Shown here: positions 35,531 to 46,940 of the stretch, one piece after another
Position numbering within the stretch: position 1 is the stretch's first letter
Layout of the letters: every line of letters begins with the position of its first letter
Origin: Scatophagus argus
Taxonomy: Eukaryota; Chordata; Actinopteri; Scatophagidae
Length of the DNA: 64,000 nt
Direction of reading: 5' to 3'
NCBI RefSeq assembly: GCF_020382885.2
Contig: NC_058496.1
Coordinates: forward strand, 17,526,501-17,590,500
Position numbers and translations under genes: made by a program
Notes under the pieces: model-generated
What the model saw: the letters and a program-made list of their open reading frames with translations, nothing else
The model's database searches: none
What the model was told of the DNA's origin: nothing

Positions 35531-37884
35531 TGATGAACTTCTTGAAGCTGAAGCCAAGTTGGTTGAACTTTGTCTAATAATAGATAATATTAATATTATA
35601 TTAATACATCCTATTTGTTTTTCATCTGAAAAAAAATGGCTTCAGAAAATACTCAAAGTATTGACTTTAAGAGACATAAAGTGGTAACAAGAACAGCAAA
35701 TATGTCCTTCAACAGTTTGTGCATGTTTCTTTTACCAAGACAGTGAACCCTCCAGCTGCTTATGTTGTCAGTGATGAGAAGTTCAGCCTCTCACACCCGT
35801 AAAGGCTCAACCCAGATCCACAGATGGGGCATTTTTTTGGCTCCTACAGCTTGCTTGCATTGACTTCCTCCAAGATAAAAATAGTCTGACATAAGGGGAA
35901 TGATATATGATCTCAGTCATTCATCTAAATTGGACAAATGAGGCCCACACATTCGAGCTGTGAAAGACCCCCCCGCACACACATCCCCGATAGGGCTGCA
36001 TGAATAGGCCAATGTGTTGGAGGGTGTGTGTGGAAATACATGTACTCACACATTTAGTATGTATTTTCATGTGTGAGGATCTATTTATTTTAATGTGCAA
36101 AAATCTGTCTGTCTGAATGAGTGCCAGTGCATATGTGTAGGTGTATGAATATAACAATTACCACTGCTTTCACGACCTTCCATAGCGTTCTTCTCAGAAT
36201 GTGTGTGCGGCTGTCTTTATGCGCAGCTCTTTGTGTGTGAGAGTGAGAGAGTGAGAGGCAGCATTGTTGCATCTGCTCCTCATTAAAGGGCGCTAATGAA
36301 CGCACGTGTGTTCCACCTGGTTCGGTGGAGTGGGGGGTTGATGAGGGCCTGGCCTTTCCCAGCTCTCCCATCATAAAAACTGTCTCAAGACAAACAGGGG
36401 AGCTCGTTCCCCAGACACTCATCTGACAACAGTTTGGCGGTTCCTCCTCTAATGATGAAGGTGATGCTCAGCATTGGCCCTGCTGGGCAGGACTCTGTCT
36501 GTACCAGGAATAAATAAAATTCCCATTACAAAGGAGGACATGAGTTCGAGTTCAGGATGTGGGCTTCTGTTGGAATCTGTTGGAATATTGATCTGTTCTC
36601 CATTCAGTCAGCAACATGAACCTTTGCTATACCTTATTGGATGAACACAACAAGGAGGTGAATGGGATATAGTCTGCTGTTTTCACACGCTCACACTGTT
36701 AACAGGTTTCTTAAGGATTCTTAGTCTGGGAGAAAATTAGTTTTAGCTGTTGTATTTTTTATGTACATTTTTTTTCGTTAACTCTAAATCTACCCTTTAA
36801 ACTAAGAAAACAAGTTTAGTTTAGTTTAGTTTTCTTTTACACAACAAGTGCCTTTATGCATGAACTAAACTAAACCAGATGAACTAAAAAACATAAATAT
36901 TTTACAGACAGTTTTGGGCTGCTATAAGGTGAATCTTTGGCCAAGTTGAGGTATAAAAGTTATTTTCCTGTGGTTAGGGAACATCAATGGAGATGATTGA
37001 CTGTTGTTAGGAAACAGGAAACAACCAGCAGTCTCATGTGTCAAAGTCATACTTTTTCTGGACCCCTACAACCTTCCTATGAAGTTCTTAACCCCATAAC
37101 ACAGCTGTTATGGGGGTTTGTTTTGGTGAGAGATGGAAACCCAAAATGCTACCCAAATATCTCTGATAGGTCCAAGGTGGTGATGTATAAGATGTATTCT
37201 GTATTTGTCCTGATTAAATCAGTCTGGTTCCTGTCCTTTCTTCCTGAAGAACAATCAATGTCTGGCATTTAATTTCTTCTTTTTTTTTTCTTGATCATTC
37301 ACGACTTTCTGTTCGGTTTCTCTGTTGTATCAAGTTGGCACACTGAGATGGACATGTGTTTTCTCTGTGAGGGATGCTGTATACGAGAATAATTAACTTT
37401 ACAGCAACACAGCAATACAATTCAAAATATCACCATACAGTGATTATGGTGAACATTTCTGTAGTCCCAGATGATCATCTTTGCCACACATTAACCTTGG
37501 AGGGAATTATGTGTATTTTCGTGTGTGTGTGGGTGGTTGCAGATAAGCTCGCATACTACTGGACCCATCAGCCTAATATTTTTTATGCTTATTAAGAATG
37601 TAGGTTCCCATCTTGTCTCAAGTATGTATGTTCAAGGATAACTGTGTCACTGTCTTCTTATTATCATTCACTACAGGGAAAGCTGGAAACCTAGAAACTG
37701 ACATTTTCCATCTTTTGTTTTAGAACCTGCATATTGTGTCCCCATCATTCCATAACTCTCATGCAAACATACTGTACACATAGCTCACCCTGCACTCCCT
37801 GTTCCATATGTGTCCAGATGCAATGGCTAGAGATCGGCAGTCAACTGAGTGCACTCCTCTAGTTCCACCTGTTTTCCACCACAT
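35531..37884. other. Gene-free stretch
   Basis: No gene. The part 36170-36510 (including TTAAAGGGCGCTAATGAACG) has the look of conserved non-coding DNA. An imperfect palindrome of TTTAGTTTAG/CTAAACTAAA lies at about 36813-36885. Confidence 0.4.
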
Positions 37885-38130
37885 TATACTGAAAAAGAAC
37901 TTTATTTATAAAGCATTTTTTGCACAAAGTGTCATACAAGTAAAATCAATAAGACAAAATGAGAAAGCGATAAACCTGCAACGATAAACTGAACATTATA
38001 AATCAGAAGGAACAGTAATAAAGTTAACACATAATAAAATGACTATCAGAAAGACGATAGTAATCAATCAAAGAATAAAACAAAGCAGAGACAAGTTTGT
38101 AAAAGTTTCTGGAGTGAAATGCTGAATGTC
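37885..38130. mobile_element. Teleost SINE/MITE-like fragment
   Basis: Contains GAACTTTATTTATAAAGCAT, GTGTCATACAAGTAAAATCA and AATAAAAC-rich stretches characteristic of a common teleost repeat 3' region. Non-coding. Confidence 0.5.
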
Positions 38131-38694
38131 ACTGAGGAAGTCTGGAACTGGTGCCCTGCTGAGGAGGCCCACTCTATTAAGCACTTGTTTCCAATGTAAA
38201 CGGAGCATTTGCAGGGTTTCTTTTCTACTTAACGCTTACGCTGGTCTGCTTTATTATATCAATAATTATTTGTTTTTTCTCAAAACAGATGACATTGCAA
38301 ACTATAGCCATTTTTCACAAGATAAACCCTTGACAAAACTGTTCAATATCATTCTTGTAAAATTAAAGCAGAGCAGAAAGCAAATCTACAAAAATCATGC
38401 TTGACAGTCTGGATACTGAGTTGATGTGTTTCTTCTGTCAGCAGAACCCCTCTGGGAAAAGGGGTCTAAACTGGTGCTTCAATCACTTTTCTGTTTGTGA
38501 GTCTTTGCAGTGAGAAGCCCTCCCTCAGGTTTCTCCCACTGCCTGTTTAAGCTGGTATTAATACAACATCTCTGTGTGCTCTCCTGCCTAACACAGGGCA
38601 CTGCTAGGAACATCATCATCACAGTCACAAAGAGGTGAGGTGCAAACCTTTTTAGGGGGCCACTACAAAAGATAGACACATATATACTATATAA

Positions 38695-38775
38695 GTATAT
38701 AGGTCAGGGGTTAAGCTAGGCCCCTTACTCCCAGTAAAAGGAAATCTTAATGCTTTTGGACAATGTTATGCTTCC
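38695..38775 (+). mobile_element. Short fragment of the Tc1/mariner-like element
   Basis: Blocks GGCCCCTTACTCCCAGT, AAATCTTAATGCTT and TTGGACAATG match, in the opposite orientation, the part of the element family represented at about 20630-20670. Confidence 0.55.
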
Positions 38776-38879
38776 TCTTCAATATAGTTTTGCTTGTTGT
38801 GCTCAAAGCAGCAAAGATAAATTTGAAAAGCTCAACAACACATTTTGTTGTGAGTAGTTTTTTGTAGAAACTGTTTTTA

Positions 38880-39165
38880 TCAAACTGAACCCTCCAACTT
38901 TCTGGACTACCTTCTGGACTACCTCATACTTGCACACACTTGCACATGCATATTTATGCTGCTATACGCTAAAACTGGCTTCTTTATTTAAACGTTTAGC
39001 TTATTTAAATGTTTAGTTTTATATTCTTTTTAAACTCTATTTTTATTTAGCTTATATTTCTATTTTATTCAACTTTTTACATTGTATTTTTATATTTTTA
39101 TGTTCGTACCATAAACATGTGAATGTGAGCTGGTATGACAATAAAGTTCCTTGAATCCTTGAAAC
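38880..39165 (+). mobile_element. LINE 3' UTR and tail fragment
   Basis: T-rich stretch ending in ATGACAATAAAGTTCCTTGA then ATCCTTGAA, which resembles the 3' tail of teleost non-LTR elements (GACAATAAAG followed by a short tandem repeat). Confidence 0.55.
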
Positions 39166-39535
39166 GGTCTCTCTGCACAGAAGGAAGTGTGCATCCACTC
39201 ATGGCAACAGGCAAGCAAACTAAGCTAGCTTACAGCTCAACCAGGGCCGTTAGTTTTCAAGCTCCTCTACTGTGGAACCATCTTCGGATTTGGTCCGGTC
39301 TACGTCGTACGACTAAGCCGTTGTTACATCTAAGAGGAGACTTAAAACTTTCCTTTTCGATAAAGCTTATAGTTACAGCTGGCCGGCCAGCCCCTAGTTA
39401 TGCTGCTAGACTTAGACTGCCAGCGGATCTCCCATAATGCACTGAACTCTTTCTTCCTCTCCCTCTCCTTCTGTACACATTTGTGTCCCATTAACACATA
39501 TTAACATTTTTTCCCTGAAGTCCTTATGCTTTCTC
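39166..39535 (+). mobile_element. L2-like LINE fragment, C-terminal ORF end (5' part)
   Basis: Encodes ATGKQTKLAYSSTRAVSFQA, PLLWNHLRIW and LRGDLKLSFSIK, a degenerate form of the AFSFQAPLLWN...FKSRLKTFLFDKA end of teleost LINE ORF2. The 3' UTR of the same type resumes at 40205-40330 after an inserted segment. Confidence 0.65.
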
Positions 39536-40105
39536 GTCTCACAGTTGTTAAGGTTTTGGTTTCAGAGGACTCAAAAATTAGACAACAGACTCAGGAAAAT
39601 GGCTAATAAAGTTTTTAGTGGAGATCTTCAGTAAATATTACCAAACACACAATGGAAATAGTTCGCAAAAATGGGAAATGAAACGAGCAGATAACCAGTA
39701 AGCAGGTGAGTGCAAAAGGCTTAAGGAGATGTCCAGAGCGAAGGATCTGAAACACAAAGGCAAACTCCAAAGCTGGGGCATAACAGGTCCAATCCGGAGA
39801 CAGGAGCAGACAGGAGCATGGAGGTGAACCTGAGCAAGGAGAACAAAATTAGTCTTCTCAAAGCAAGCCACAACAAAATTCAAAAAGTGAAACTGACAAG
39901 ATACAAGGGTGGAGATGGAGAGCCAGTCTTATATCCGCAGGCAGTGTTGAGTGATTGGAGACAGATGAGGAACAGGTATGCAGGCAGGCAGGCAACAGAA
40001 AAACCAACCAGACGAATCATAAAACAATAAACAAACAGAATAGAACACGGAACAAAAAGACAAGAACACCTCAAGACAGTAATCCTAACACCAATACTTT
40101 CTGGA
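39536..40105. mobile_element. Inserted segment interrupting the LINE 3' end, probable transposon
   Basis: About 570 bp of different character (A-rich, with CAGGCAGGCAGGCAACAG) sits between two parts of an L2-like 3' end. The outer edges show weak inverted similarity (TTGTTAAGGTTTT on the left, reverse complement of AGTAATCCTAACACC on the right). Class not recognised. Confidence 0.4.
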
Positions 40106-40160
40106 ATTATTGCTGTTGCTACACATCTCTGTTTGTGTGCTCCTTCTCTCACCCACCATT

Positions 40161-40162
<2 letters not shown>

Positions 40163-40197
<35 letters not shown>
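40163..40197. repeat. (CT)n microsatellite
   Basis: Uninterrupted CT dinucleotides for about 35 bases. Confidence 0.95.
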
Positions 40198-40204
<7 letters not shown>

Positions 40205-40206
<2 letters not shown>

Positions 40207-40330
40207 AACCCAACCCATCAAGGCAGATGGCCGCCCACCTAGAGTCGGGGTCTGCTCCGAGGTTTCTCCGAGGTTTCTGCAGTTTTTCCTCACCACTGTC
40301 GCCAAGTGCTAGCTCATGGGGAAATGTTGG
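40205..40330 (+). mobile_element. L2-like LINE 3' end
   Basis: CCGAGGTTTCT (twice), CAGTTTTTCCTCACCACTGT and CGCCAAGTGCTAGCTCATGG are the hallmark 3' block of the teleost L2-type repeat. It probably belongs to the same copy as 39166-39535. Confidence 0.7.
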
Positions 40331-41934
40331 GTTCTCTGTATTACAATTTAATCAAAGGGTTTTGCTAACAATTTTTTAGAAATGGCATATCATTTTAGAT
40401 TTGATTTGTATCTTTCCTTCTGTTTCTGGCAATTATTGGTTGCCATTCACATATAGGGTGGAAACCAATTAGGATCAGTTAGACCTTTGAAACTTGCTTC
40501 AGTTGTGTAATCCATTAGAGTAGACATCAAGTATGCATTCATTTTTGTCTTGATTGATTTGAAAGGTCTTCACTGCATTATCATACAATGATTGTGTAAT
40601 AAGTTTTAAGAGCCCCCTAATTGATTTTCACACCAAACAGAAATAAATGGATTAGTTGATGTATAGAACAATTGAAAAAACTGCATTCGACTTTCATAAA
40701 CATAATCATAGAATTAAATGAGCAGTGCATAGGATTTAAATTTTAGGGGCAGAAATGGAATATAATTTTGATAATTATATTTGCACTAGTGTTTAATCAC
40801 CTGAAAGTAAGAGTTATCATATTTTCATTACCTTAGAATGACTATTTTATATCTACAGAGGTACAGAGGTCCTCTTTCACAGAGAACATAAACCAAACAC
40901 TGGCTCTAGAGTGAGACAAGGGGTGTTCTGGTGGTTGCAGTCTACTAGATGATGGTTGAATCTACACTAGATGCCAATAAATCCTACAAACTGTAATTGA
41001 AAGGCTAGAACAGTTAAATATAAGTCTTAAAATGTTCAACTTATCAATATTTTTATATTTTAAAATGATAAAAAGAAAAACTATGTTTACTGTAAAAGGG
41101 GTTGTTAATAGTCATGAATCTGAACATTTTTTACCTCTTTTTTCAGCACTAACTCCACTCTCATCACTTTTATTTCTAGCAGCAGCAGTGAACAAGGTCA
41201 GATAAACCAATGGAGCATAAAATGCATTCAGAAAGCCAGAAAGTTAACCTGCAGCTGGTGGAGACCAAACCAGAGCTGACACAAAAAGAGTAACCAGTTG
41301 AGTTAATCTACAATGATTGCTAATGTTGCTCTGTGTGAATGTGTAATAAGGAACTGTTTGTCAAGGCAACTTTATAAGTCACCAAAATTCAAATAATGCA
41401 GCTTTTAAGGGAATTTTTAACAGCCATAAATGGTTTCTGTGGAACTATATTGCTTGAAGCTACAGTATAGTCTTATGTAAATCAAACATGAATATGCAAA
41501 ATTGTGTTTTTAGATCAGGACGTGTTCAGGACTAGTGTTCAGACATCAGCACTTTTGTGGCCTAGACTGAATCATAAGGAGGATGGTTTATTTACTTAAA
41601 GATATTACTACTATTACCATCAGTCCAACTGATAATAATAGAATATACTCATCCATACATGCATGGAGTTTGATCTTAATGGATGATTATTATCTTTTTC
41701 AAAGACTAACAGTGTAGCACTGATAAATTTTTGAATAACTCCATCATATGGATGACACTGACTGATTGCAATGAAAAACCACTATCAGCCTTATTATCAT
41801 CCAGCCAATGCATCATTGTAGTTGGGACAGTAGAGGTGGAAGAGGCGATACATTTGTTGACTCACATTTATCTTTCTCTGTGTGTCTATCTCCAAACATG
41901 CTATTCCTCAACTGTGTCCGACTGTGACAGCCGT
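40331..41934. other. Gene-free stretch
   Basis: AT-rich non-coding sequence, nothing recognised. Confidence 0.5.
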
Positions 41935-42100
41935 GGGTAATGACAGTGGAACGCTTGCTTGCTCCTCATTTACTCGGAGCTGGCAGTGTAACAGTTCGCT
42001 CAGAACTCTTAAGTGCTTGTTAATTTAATATGCAAATAAGTCTCTTGTCAATCTGAATGCATTTTAATGAAAAAGCTCCTGCTTCCACAGGGTGGGGGCC
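41935..42100. promoter_or_regulatory. Candidate conserved enhancer (octamer motif)
   Basis: Contains the POU octamer ATGCAAAT at 42030-42037, flanked by TTAATTTAAT and CATTTTAATGA homeodomain-type cores. It lies in the gene desert downstream of lmo4. Conservation is not tested here. Confidence 0.3.
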
Positions 42101-42609
42101 TCTGCAGGTTGACTGTGGCAGGAAGAGAAAAAAGGCCAGGGGCAGGTTGAACAGAGAGAACAGGAGAGGTGTGGCTGACAGATAGCAGTAAGAAACAAAG
42201 GTACAATGTAATATAGAGCCACAGAATGCAACCCCAGATGGCACATACTGAACATACACGGTGGCTTGTTGCAGCCTGAACGTGTGCAACGTGTGCATGG
42301 AGGTGATGCCGCTGTCACCTTTCCTTTAACCTCCTGTGATCTATGGTAGCCAGCATTCCCACCAGATAGAGCTTCAAAACAGAATCCAGGTTATGAAAGG
42401 GAACAAACACAAGTGTCAGCCTGCACAAACATGATAGAGTGAAACACACACACACACACAATCATCTACCCACATCCCTCTGTTAATGACAGACCTTAAC
42501 TCAACCTTTGCCTACATATGGGTGGTGCAGTGTGCTGAAAGTAAGGTGAGCATGTTATTGGGGAGGTGGGGGGTGGATTGCAGACGGTGTTAAGTCAAGC
42601 AGGAACCCT

Positions 42610-42915
42610 CAATGTTGCTAATTTATTTACAGATTTAATTAGATGGATAGAGCCCTCACAGATATAAGAAAGAGAGGAGAGATGTTGCCAGCGTTACAGC
42701 ACTTTAATTATGGTAGCAGGCTCCTGATCCCTGCGCTCCGCTGTCTGGGGAGCCAGTTAATTAAAATCCTCATTATTTTACTTTTAATTAGTTCCCCCCT
42801 CTTTTGTTTCCTTTCACCATATGGCCGTGTTCCGTGGTCAAATTAACGTAATTGAGCTAATTAAGCCGATCACTTTAATTATTCAAAGCGTTCCGATTGG
42901 CCAGAAGAACTTTTC
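42610..42915. promoter_or_regulatory. Candidate conserved enhancer (TAATTA cluster)
   Basis: At least six TAATTA/TTAATT-type homeodomain cores within 300 bases (near 42635, 42702, 42757, 42783, 42857 and 42875) plus GATTGGCC. It is unusually motif-rich and free of repeats, about 4 kb downstream of the lmo4 stop codon. Regulatory role is inferred. Confidence 0.4.
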
Positions 42916-43624
42916 TCCCTCTCCCCTCCCTGACATTCCTGTATGAGGCTCAGAGTTGTAAAGTCGCTCTCTTTGTCATTATGCTCCTCTACTGCCATGC
43001 TGAAGGCAGTGAGTTATAGCTGCAACATGCCTCGCATCCTACATGTTTCAGCAATGTCTCGTGTTTCACTCCCGTACAATGTGGGGAATGCAGTGCAATG
43101 TTGGAGACCTCAGCGAGTTCAAAGACGATTCAGAAATCACTGGAATATTTAACACACTGTGGATATGATAAATTGTTGGTAGTTGTTGAAGCTACTTCTC
43201 AGCTGTCATCTGGTGCCAAGGAACTGCAGCTACCACAGCTAGCCTTGGCAGACCAAGTCAGAAGGATATTCAGCAAAGCGAAATGCCATAGACATCATTC
43301 GACAAACTACCACGACATTTACATGCATGGACTTTGAAAATGGTGACAACCAGATGGCAGTTTTACAGCAAACATACTTGTGGAGCTCAGTGCCTTAGGG
43401 TGGACAGGACCTGTCTATCAGCATTCATTCACAGTATCACAGTATGAGGAAAACACTGGGAACTATGTACTTTACCTACCTGGTTTGTTTGGAATAAATA
43501 GAGCATGAGCATAGGAGCATACGCATCATAGATAAACAGACAAAAAGTCAACTTCATCAACTCAAATGTAAATAAAGACAAAATATAGTCATTTTCAAAC
43601 GAACTGTGTGTTTGTAGTAATATG
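42916..43624. other. Gene-free stretch
   Basis: Nothing recognised between the candidate enhancer and the hAT-type element. Confidence 0.4.
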
Positions 43625-43632
43625 CTTTATAC

Positions 43633-43923
43633 CAGTGGTTTCCAAAGTGGGGTCATTGGACCACAGTGGTCCTTGAGGGGGTTTCGGGAGTCCCCAGCAA
43701 ACTGAAGAATAGTTTAGTTTTCAATTCCACCCTTAAGTAACACAATGAAAGATTATATAACTATTTTGGTAATGGGTTTCATACACTTTCTGTAATAAAA
43801 CATGTAAAAGCAAAATTCTTATCAAATGGGGGACCCTACGACAAAATCTTATCAAGTGAGGGTCCGTGGTCTAATTTGTGTCGGTTTAAGGCTACTTGAT
43901 GTGGAAAAGTTTGGTAACCACTG
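43633..43923. mobile_element. hAT-type non-autonomous DNA transposon (MITE) with target-site duplication
   Basis: Terminal inverted repeats are CAGTGGTTTCCAAA at the left and TTTGGTAACCACTG at the right. The 8-bp flanks are CTTTATAC (43625-43632) and CTTTATAA (43924-43931), seven of eight matching, the length expected for hAT elements. The 291-bp body has no transposase. Confidence 0.85.
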
Positions 43924-43934
43924 CTTTATAAAAA

Positions 43935-44160
43935 CATGTGTTTGACAAAGTGGTGAACCTTGGCACATCCTGGTTTGTGAACATCTGAGCCTTTTGGGGA
44001 TGTCTGTTTCATACCCGGTCATGATACTATCACCTGTCACCAGTGGACCTGTTTACCCGTGGAATGTGGAACTGGTGATCCCTGAGTAATGAACAACTCT
44101 CTCAGTCTTTTGTTGCTCAGGTCCCAACTTGTTTGAAACATACACACCATCCCAACTTTT
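43935..44160. mobile_element. Teleost DNA-transposon-related repeat fragment
   Basis: The blocks ACATCTGAGCCTTTTGGGGA, CATACCCGGTCATGATACTA, CTCAGTCTTTTGTTGC and CCCAACTTTTTTGAAA follow the order of an abundant teleost repeat. No protein remnant worth naming. Confidence 0.5.
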
Positions 44161-45149
44161 TTGAAATCATGTATGCAGAACTATACATGGTGACTTGTAC
44201 TTGTGTTCCACTGAGTGTTGGAGTCACCAAACACATTCGATTCACTGTACATTGCTGCCAAAATCTACCACAAACTCAGAGGATGTCACTGTTTGCCAAA
44301 GTCATTATTGTGGGAAATTGTGGGCTTCTAGCCTTCCCAAATACTTTCTTATGAGCACTAAGTTCATCTTATGCAACAAAAAGGTGATGAAAAAATGTGA
44401 CAGAGGTTTTGGAAGAGCTAGAAACAGTGGCATTTTTCTCGACTGTGACGAGGCCAAGCAGCAAATACTTGCTTCTTCTGTATTTTGCGATGGTGATAAG
44501 AGTTCACGCATTAGAAATTGAGTTGAACTGAAAAACGCGATCTATGTTCAGGTAATTCCACATCATGTACAACTTGAGAATCTATCAATCTGTAATACAG
44601 TTTAATTTGATAACTTACATCCCATTACCAACAGCCTCTGTACTAAACTATTAAAAGCACTTCACAAGTAATCTCATGGACATGTAGTTTAAAAAATATC
44701 AGTCATGTGCATGTAGCATTCAAGATGGAGTCATATTGAAAGTGAAAATAAAGTTAGTTCAATTAGTCTACTTTGAACACACTGCTAACAACAGTGTTAA
44801 CCAAAGTGGGAACTGAGCCCCTGCGTTCTCCTGCTGCTTAGACTTCAGTTCACATCTGGTGACATGAAGTAGACTGAATCATCACAGAGAACTGTAAGCT
44901 AATGCCAGCATATTGTCCTGTTCCAAAAACTCAGCCTGGCCTCTCCACACATAGAGAGGTCGTCCGAAAGAGCTTCTGGCTGGCAGATCAGTGGTTCAAC
45001 ATCAGACGGGAACTGGGCTAAAGGAAGACAGCCATCTTGGATCTATATCACAGGGACGTCTGGGCAAGAAGGAGGTTTTGTCGTTCCTCTTCCTCTTCAT
45101 CATGAGAATGTAAAAATATCCTGGCATCATCTTGTGTCTTCACACAGTG
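44161..45149. other. Gene-free stretch
   Basis: No gene or repeat recognised. The short open frame at 44195-44521 shows no family features. Confidence 0.45.
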
Positions 45150-45570
45150 TGAGGTGGAGGAGCTCAGGCAATTACACTCATCTGCATGTGTTAATATGAT
45201 TAATTAGCAGGAATAAACACTTTCCTATGACACAGACTACATGGTGAGCCACACACCTGCAGAAGCTCTGATAAAAGACAACGCCTCATGGCAAAGAGCC
45301 TTTTCATGAGACCTGCTAATTGGCATCTGAAAACGTTCCGGCTAATTAGGAAAAGGCAGATGAGGCTTGATTAGTTTGAATGCAAAGTGTAACTTGTGGT
45401 GCGGTGGGACTCGGGAATGTGCCGAGGTTTTATTTCTTCACCATCATGATACAAAGATAATTGTAATTGTGATCATTTGCATACGTTAATGAATTTGTGT
45501 GACGCTACTTGATCAGACGTGGAATAAATAATTGATGCAGTATCAGCACCTACCATGACAAGTGGGACGT
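45150..45570. promoter_or_regulatory. Candidate conserved enhancer (homeodomain and octamer cluster)
   Basis: Repeated TAATTA/CTAATT/TTAATG cores (near 45199, 45316, 45341, 45458, 45486 and 45526) and an ATTTGCAT octamer at 45475-45482, in unique sequence about 1.4 kb downstream of the lmo4 stop codon. Typical of developmental enhancers, but conservation was not tested. Confidence 0.45.
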
Positions 45571-45972
45571 TTTGAAAAAGCTAAGCACATTAAGGTGCTA
45601 GTTTGATGGCTGCCATGCTCCCAGGCAAGGTGTGAAAGTAGAGCAGATTCTATCTTTTGCCTCCTGCATACTCCATCACTGCTATCACACTAAGATTAAC
45701 TCCAAACCGCCGATGGTATGCTGAGACTTTAAGTTTTTAAATAGCATTTAAAAGGCGAACCGAGTTAGAGCAAATTAGATGCAGCTCAGGAAAATAATTT
45801 TCAGAAGCCTCGCAGAGAGTGGCAGAGAACAAAGAGCTGTGATGGGAAACAAACCAGGCTGTGTGGGAGCTTTAATTGGAACATGGTAAACAGTAAATAC
45901 ATCAGATTGTTTCGAATGCCCTGGATGTAGAGGGGGCCACTCCCCTTTAATTAGCCTGCTTTCAGATTAGGC

Positions 45973-45978
45973 TTTATT
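45973..45978 (-). terminator. Candidate lmo4 polyadenylation signal
   Basis: AATAAA on the minus strand about 970 bases after the lmo4 stop codon. An alternative ATTAAA lies near 46290. Confidence 0.4.
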
Positions 45979-46940
45979 AGAGGCAGGCAAGCAGGCAGGC
46001 AGCCACCGAGCCAGTCAGCCACGGGATATGCCCCAAGTTCAGCCTCCCAGGAGCTCCAGCAGCACAGATACAGGGCTCATGTTTAATTGCTTCTGTAAAT
46101 GGTCAGAGCTCAAGCCCCCTAATTCCATTCCTCTGGGTAATCAGGCATGTTTTCACCATACAGGGCTAAAGAGTGCGAGAGAGAGACAGTCACATCCTAC
46201 CATACATTAACAATGGCACTCTAACGTGGTCAAGGGGCTTCAAAATGACCTCACCTCACCTCACTTTGTAAAATGTTACAGGAAAATCACTTTAATAGGA
46301 TTTTTGTTTTGAGCTCACACATTAAACGGGCATCTGATGAAGAAATAAAATTCTACACAGGAAAAACACTGCATCACTGCATTAGTTCAGTACTTTGTGC
46401 AGGGGGTCTGAAAAATCACTTATCATAGGTGACAGCAACATCAGATTTTTGTTTTCCTTGCGTGTTCAGATTAACATATACAAGAGAGAGATCAAGAGTT
46501 CATTAAAAGCACTGACGCTCAGGGGAAATAATGCCACATGGCATAAGCAAAGCTTTGACAGTCATTTTACAGCAGTCCATCAAACATTCATTCAAGCATC
46601 TTTTGTTCCCTCTTCCAGCTGGCGCAGGCTTTCATCATCATTGTTTTCATCCAGCTTTCTTAGTCCCGACGGAGCCTTTTGCCAGTGCAGTCCACACAAA
46701 CTGTAAAAGTCTTTGCATGATGTGCAGACCACTTCAACATCGAAGACAACATAAACGGGACTTTGTGCACGGCATATAGAGCCTCTGATACGATGATGGA
46801 AAGGATATCTTGGTGTGAAACTGCATCCTCTCCGAGGAAAGAGAGGTGGGGCAATAATGACAGTCCACAACTACGGCGACAGTAGCAGGAGAAGAATAGT
46901 GCGCCGAAAAGAAGTGAAACTCGGGAGGAAAGGGCAACAC

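Noticed and set aside
36813-36885. TTTAGTTTAG / CTAAACTAAA imperfect palindrome
   Set aside because: Short, AT-rich and isolated; no target duplication or further copies, so not called as a mobile element.
39880-40305. 141-codon minus-strand frame with an alternating Glu/Arg run
   Set aside because: The run is the translation of the CT microsatellite at 40163-40197.
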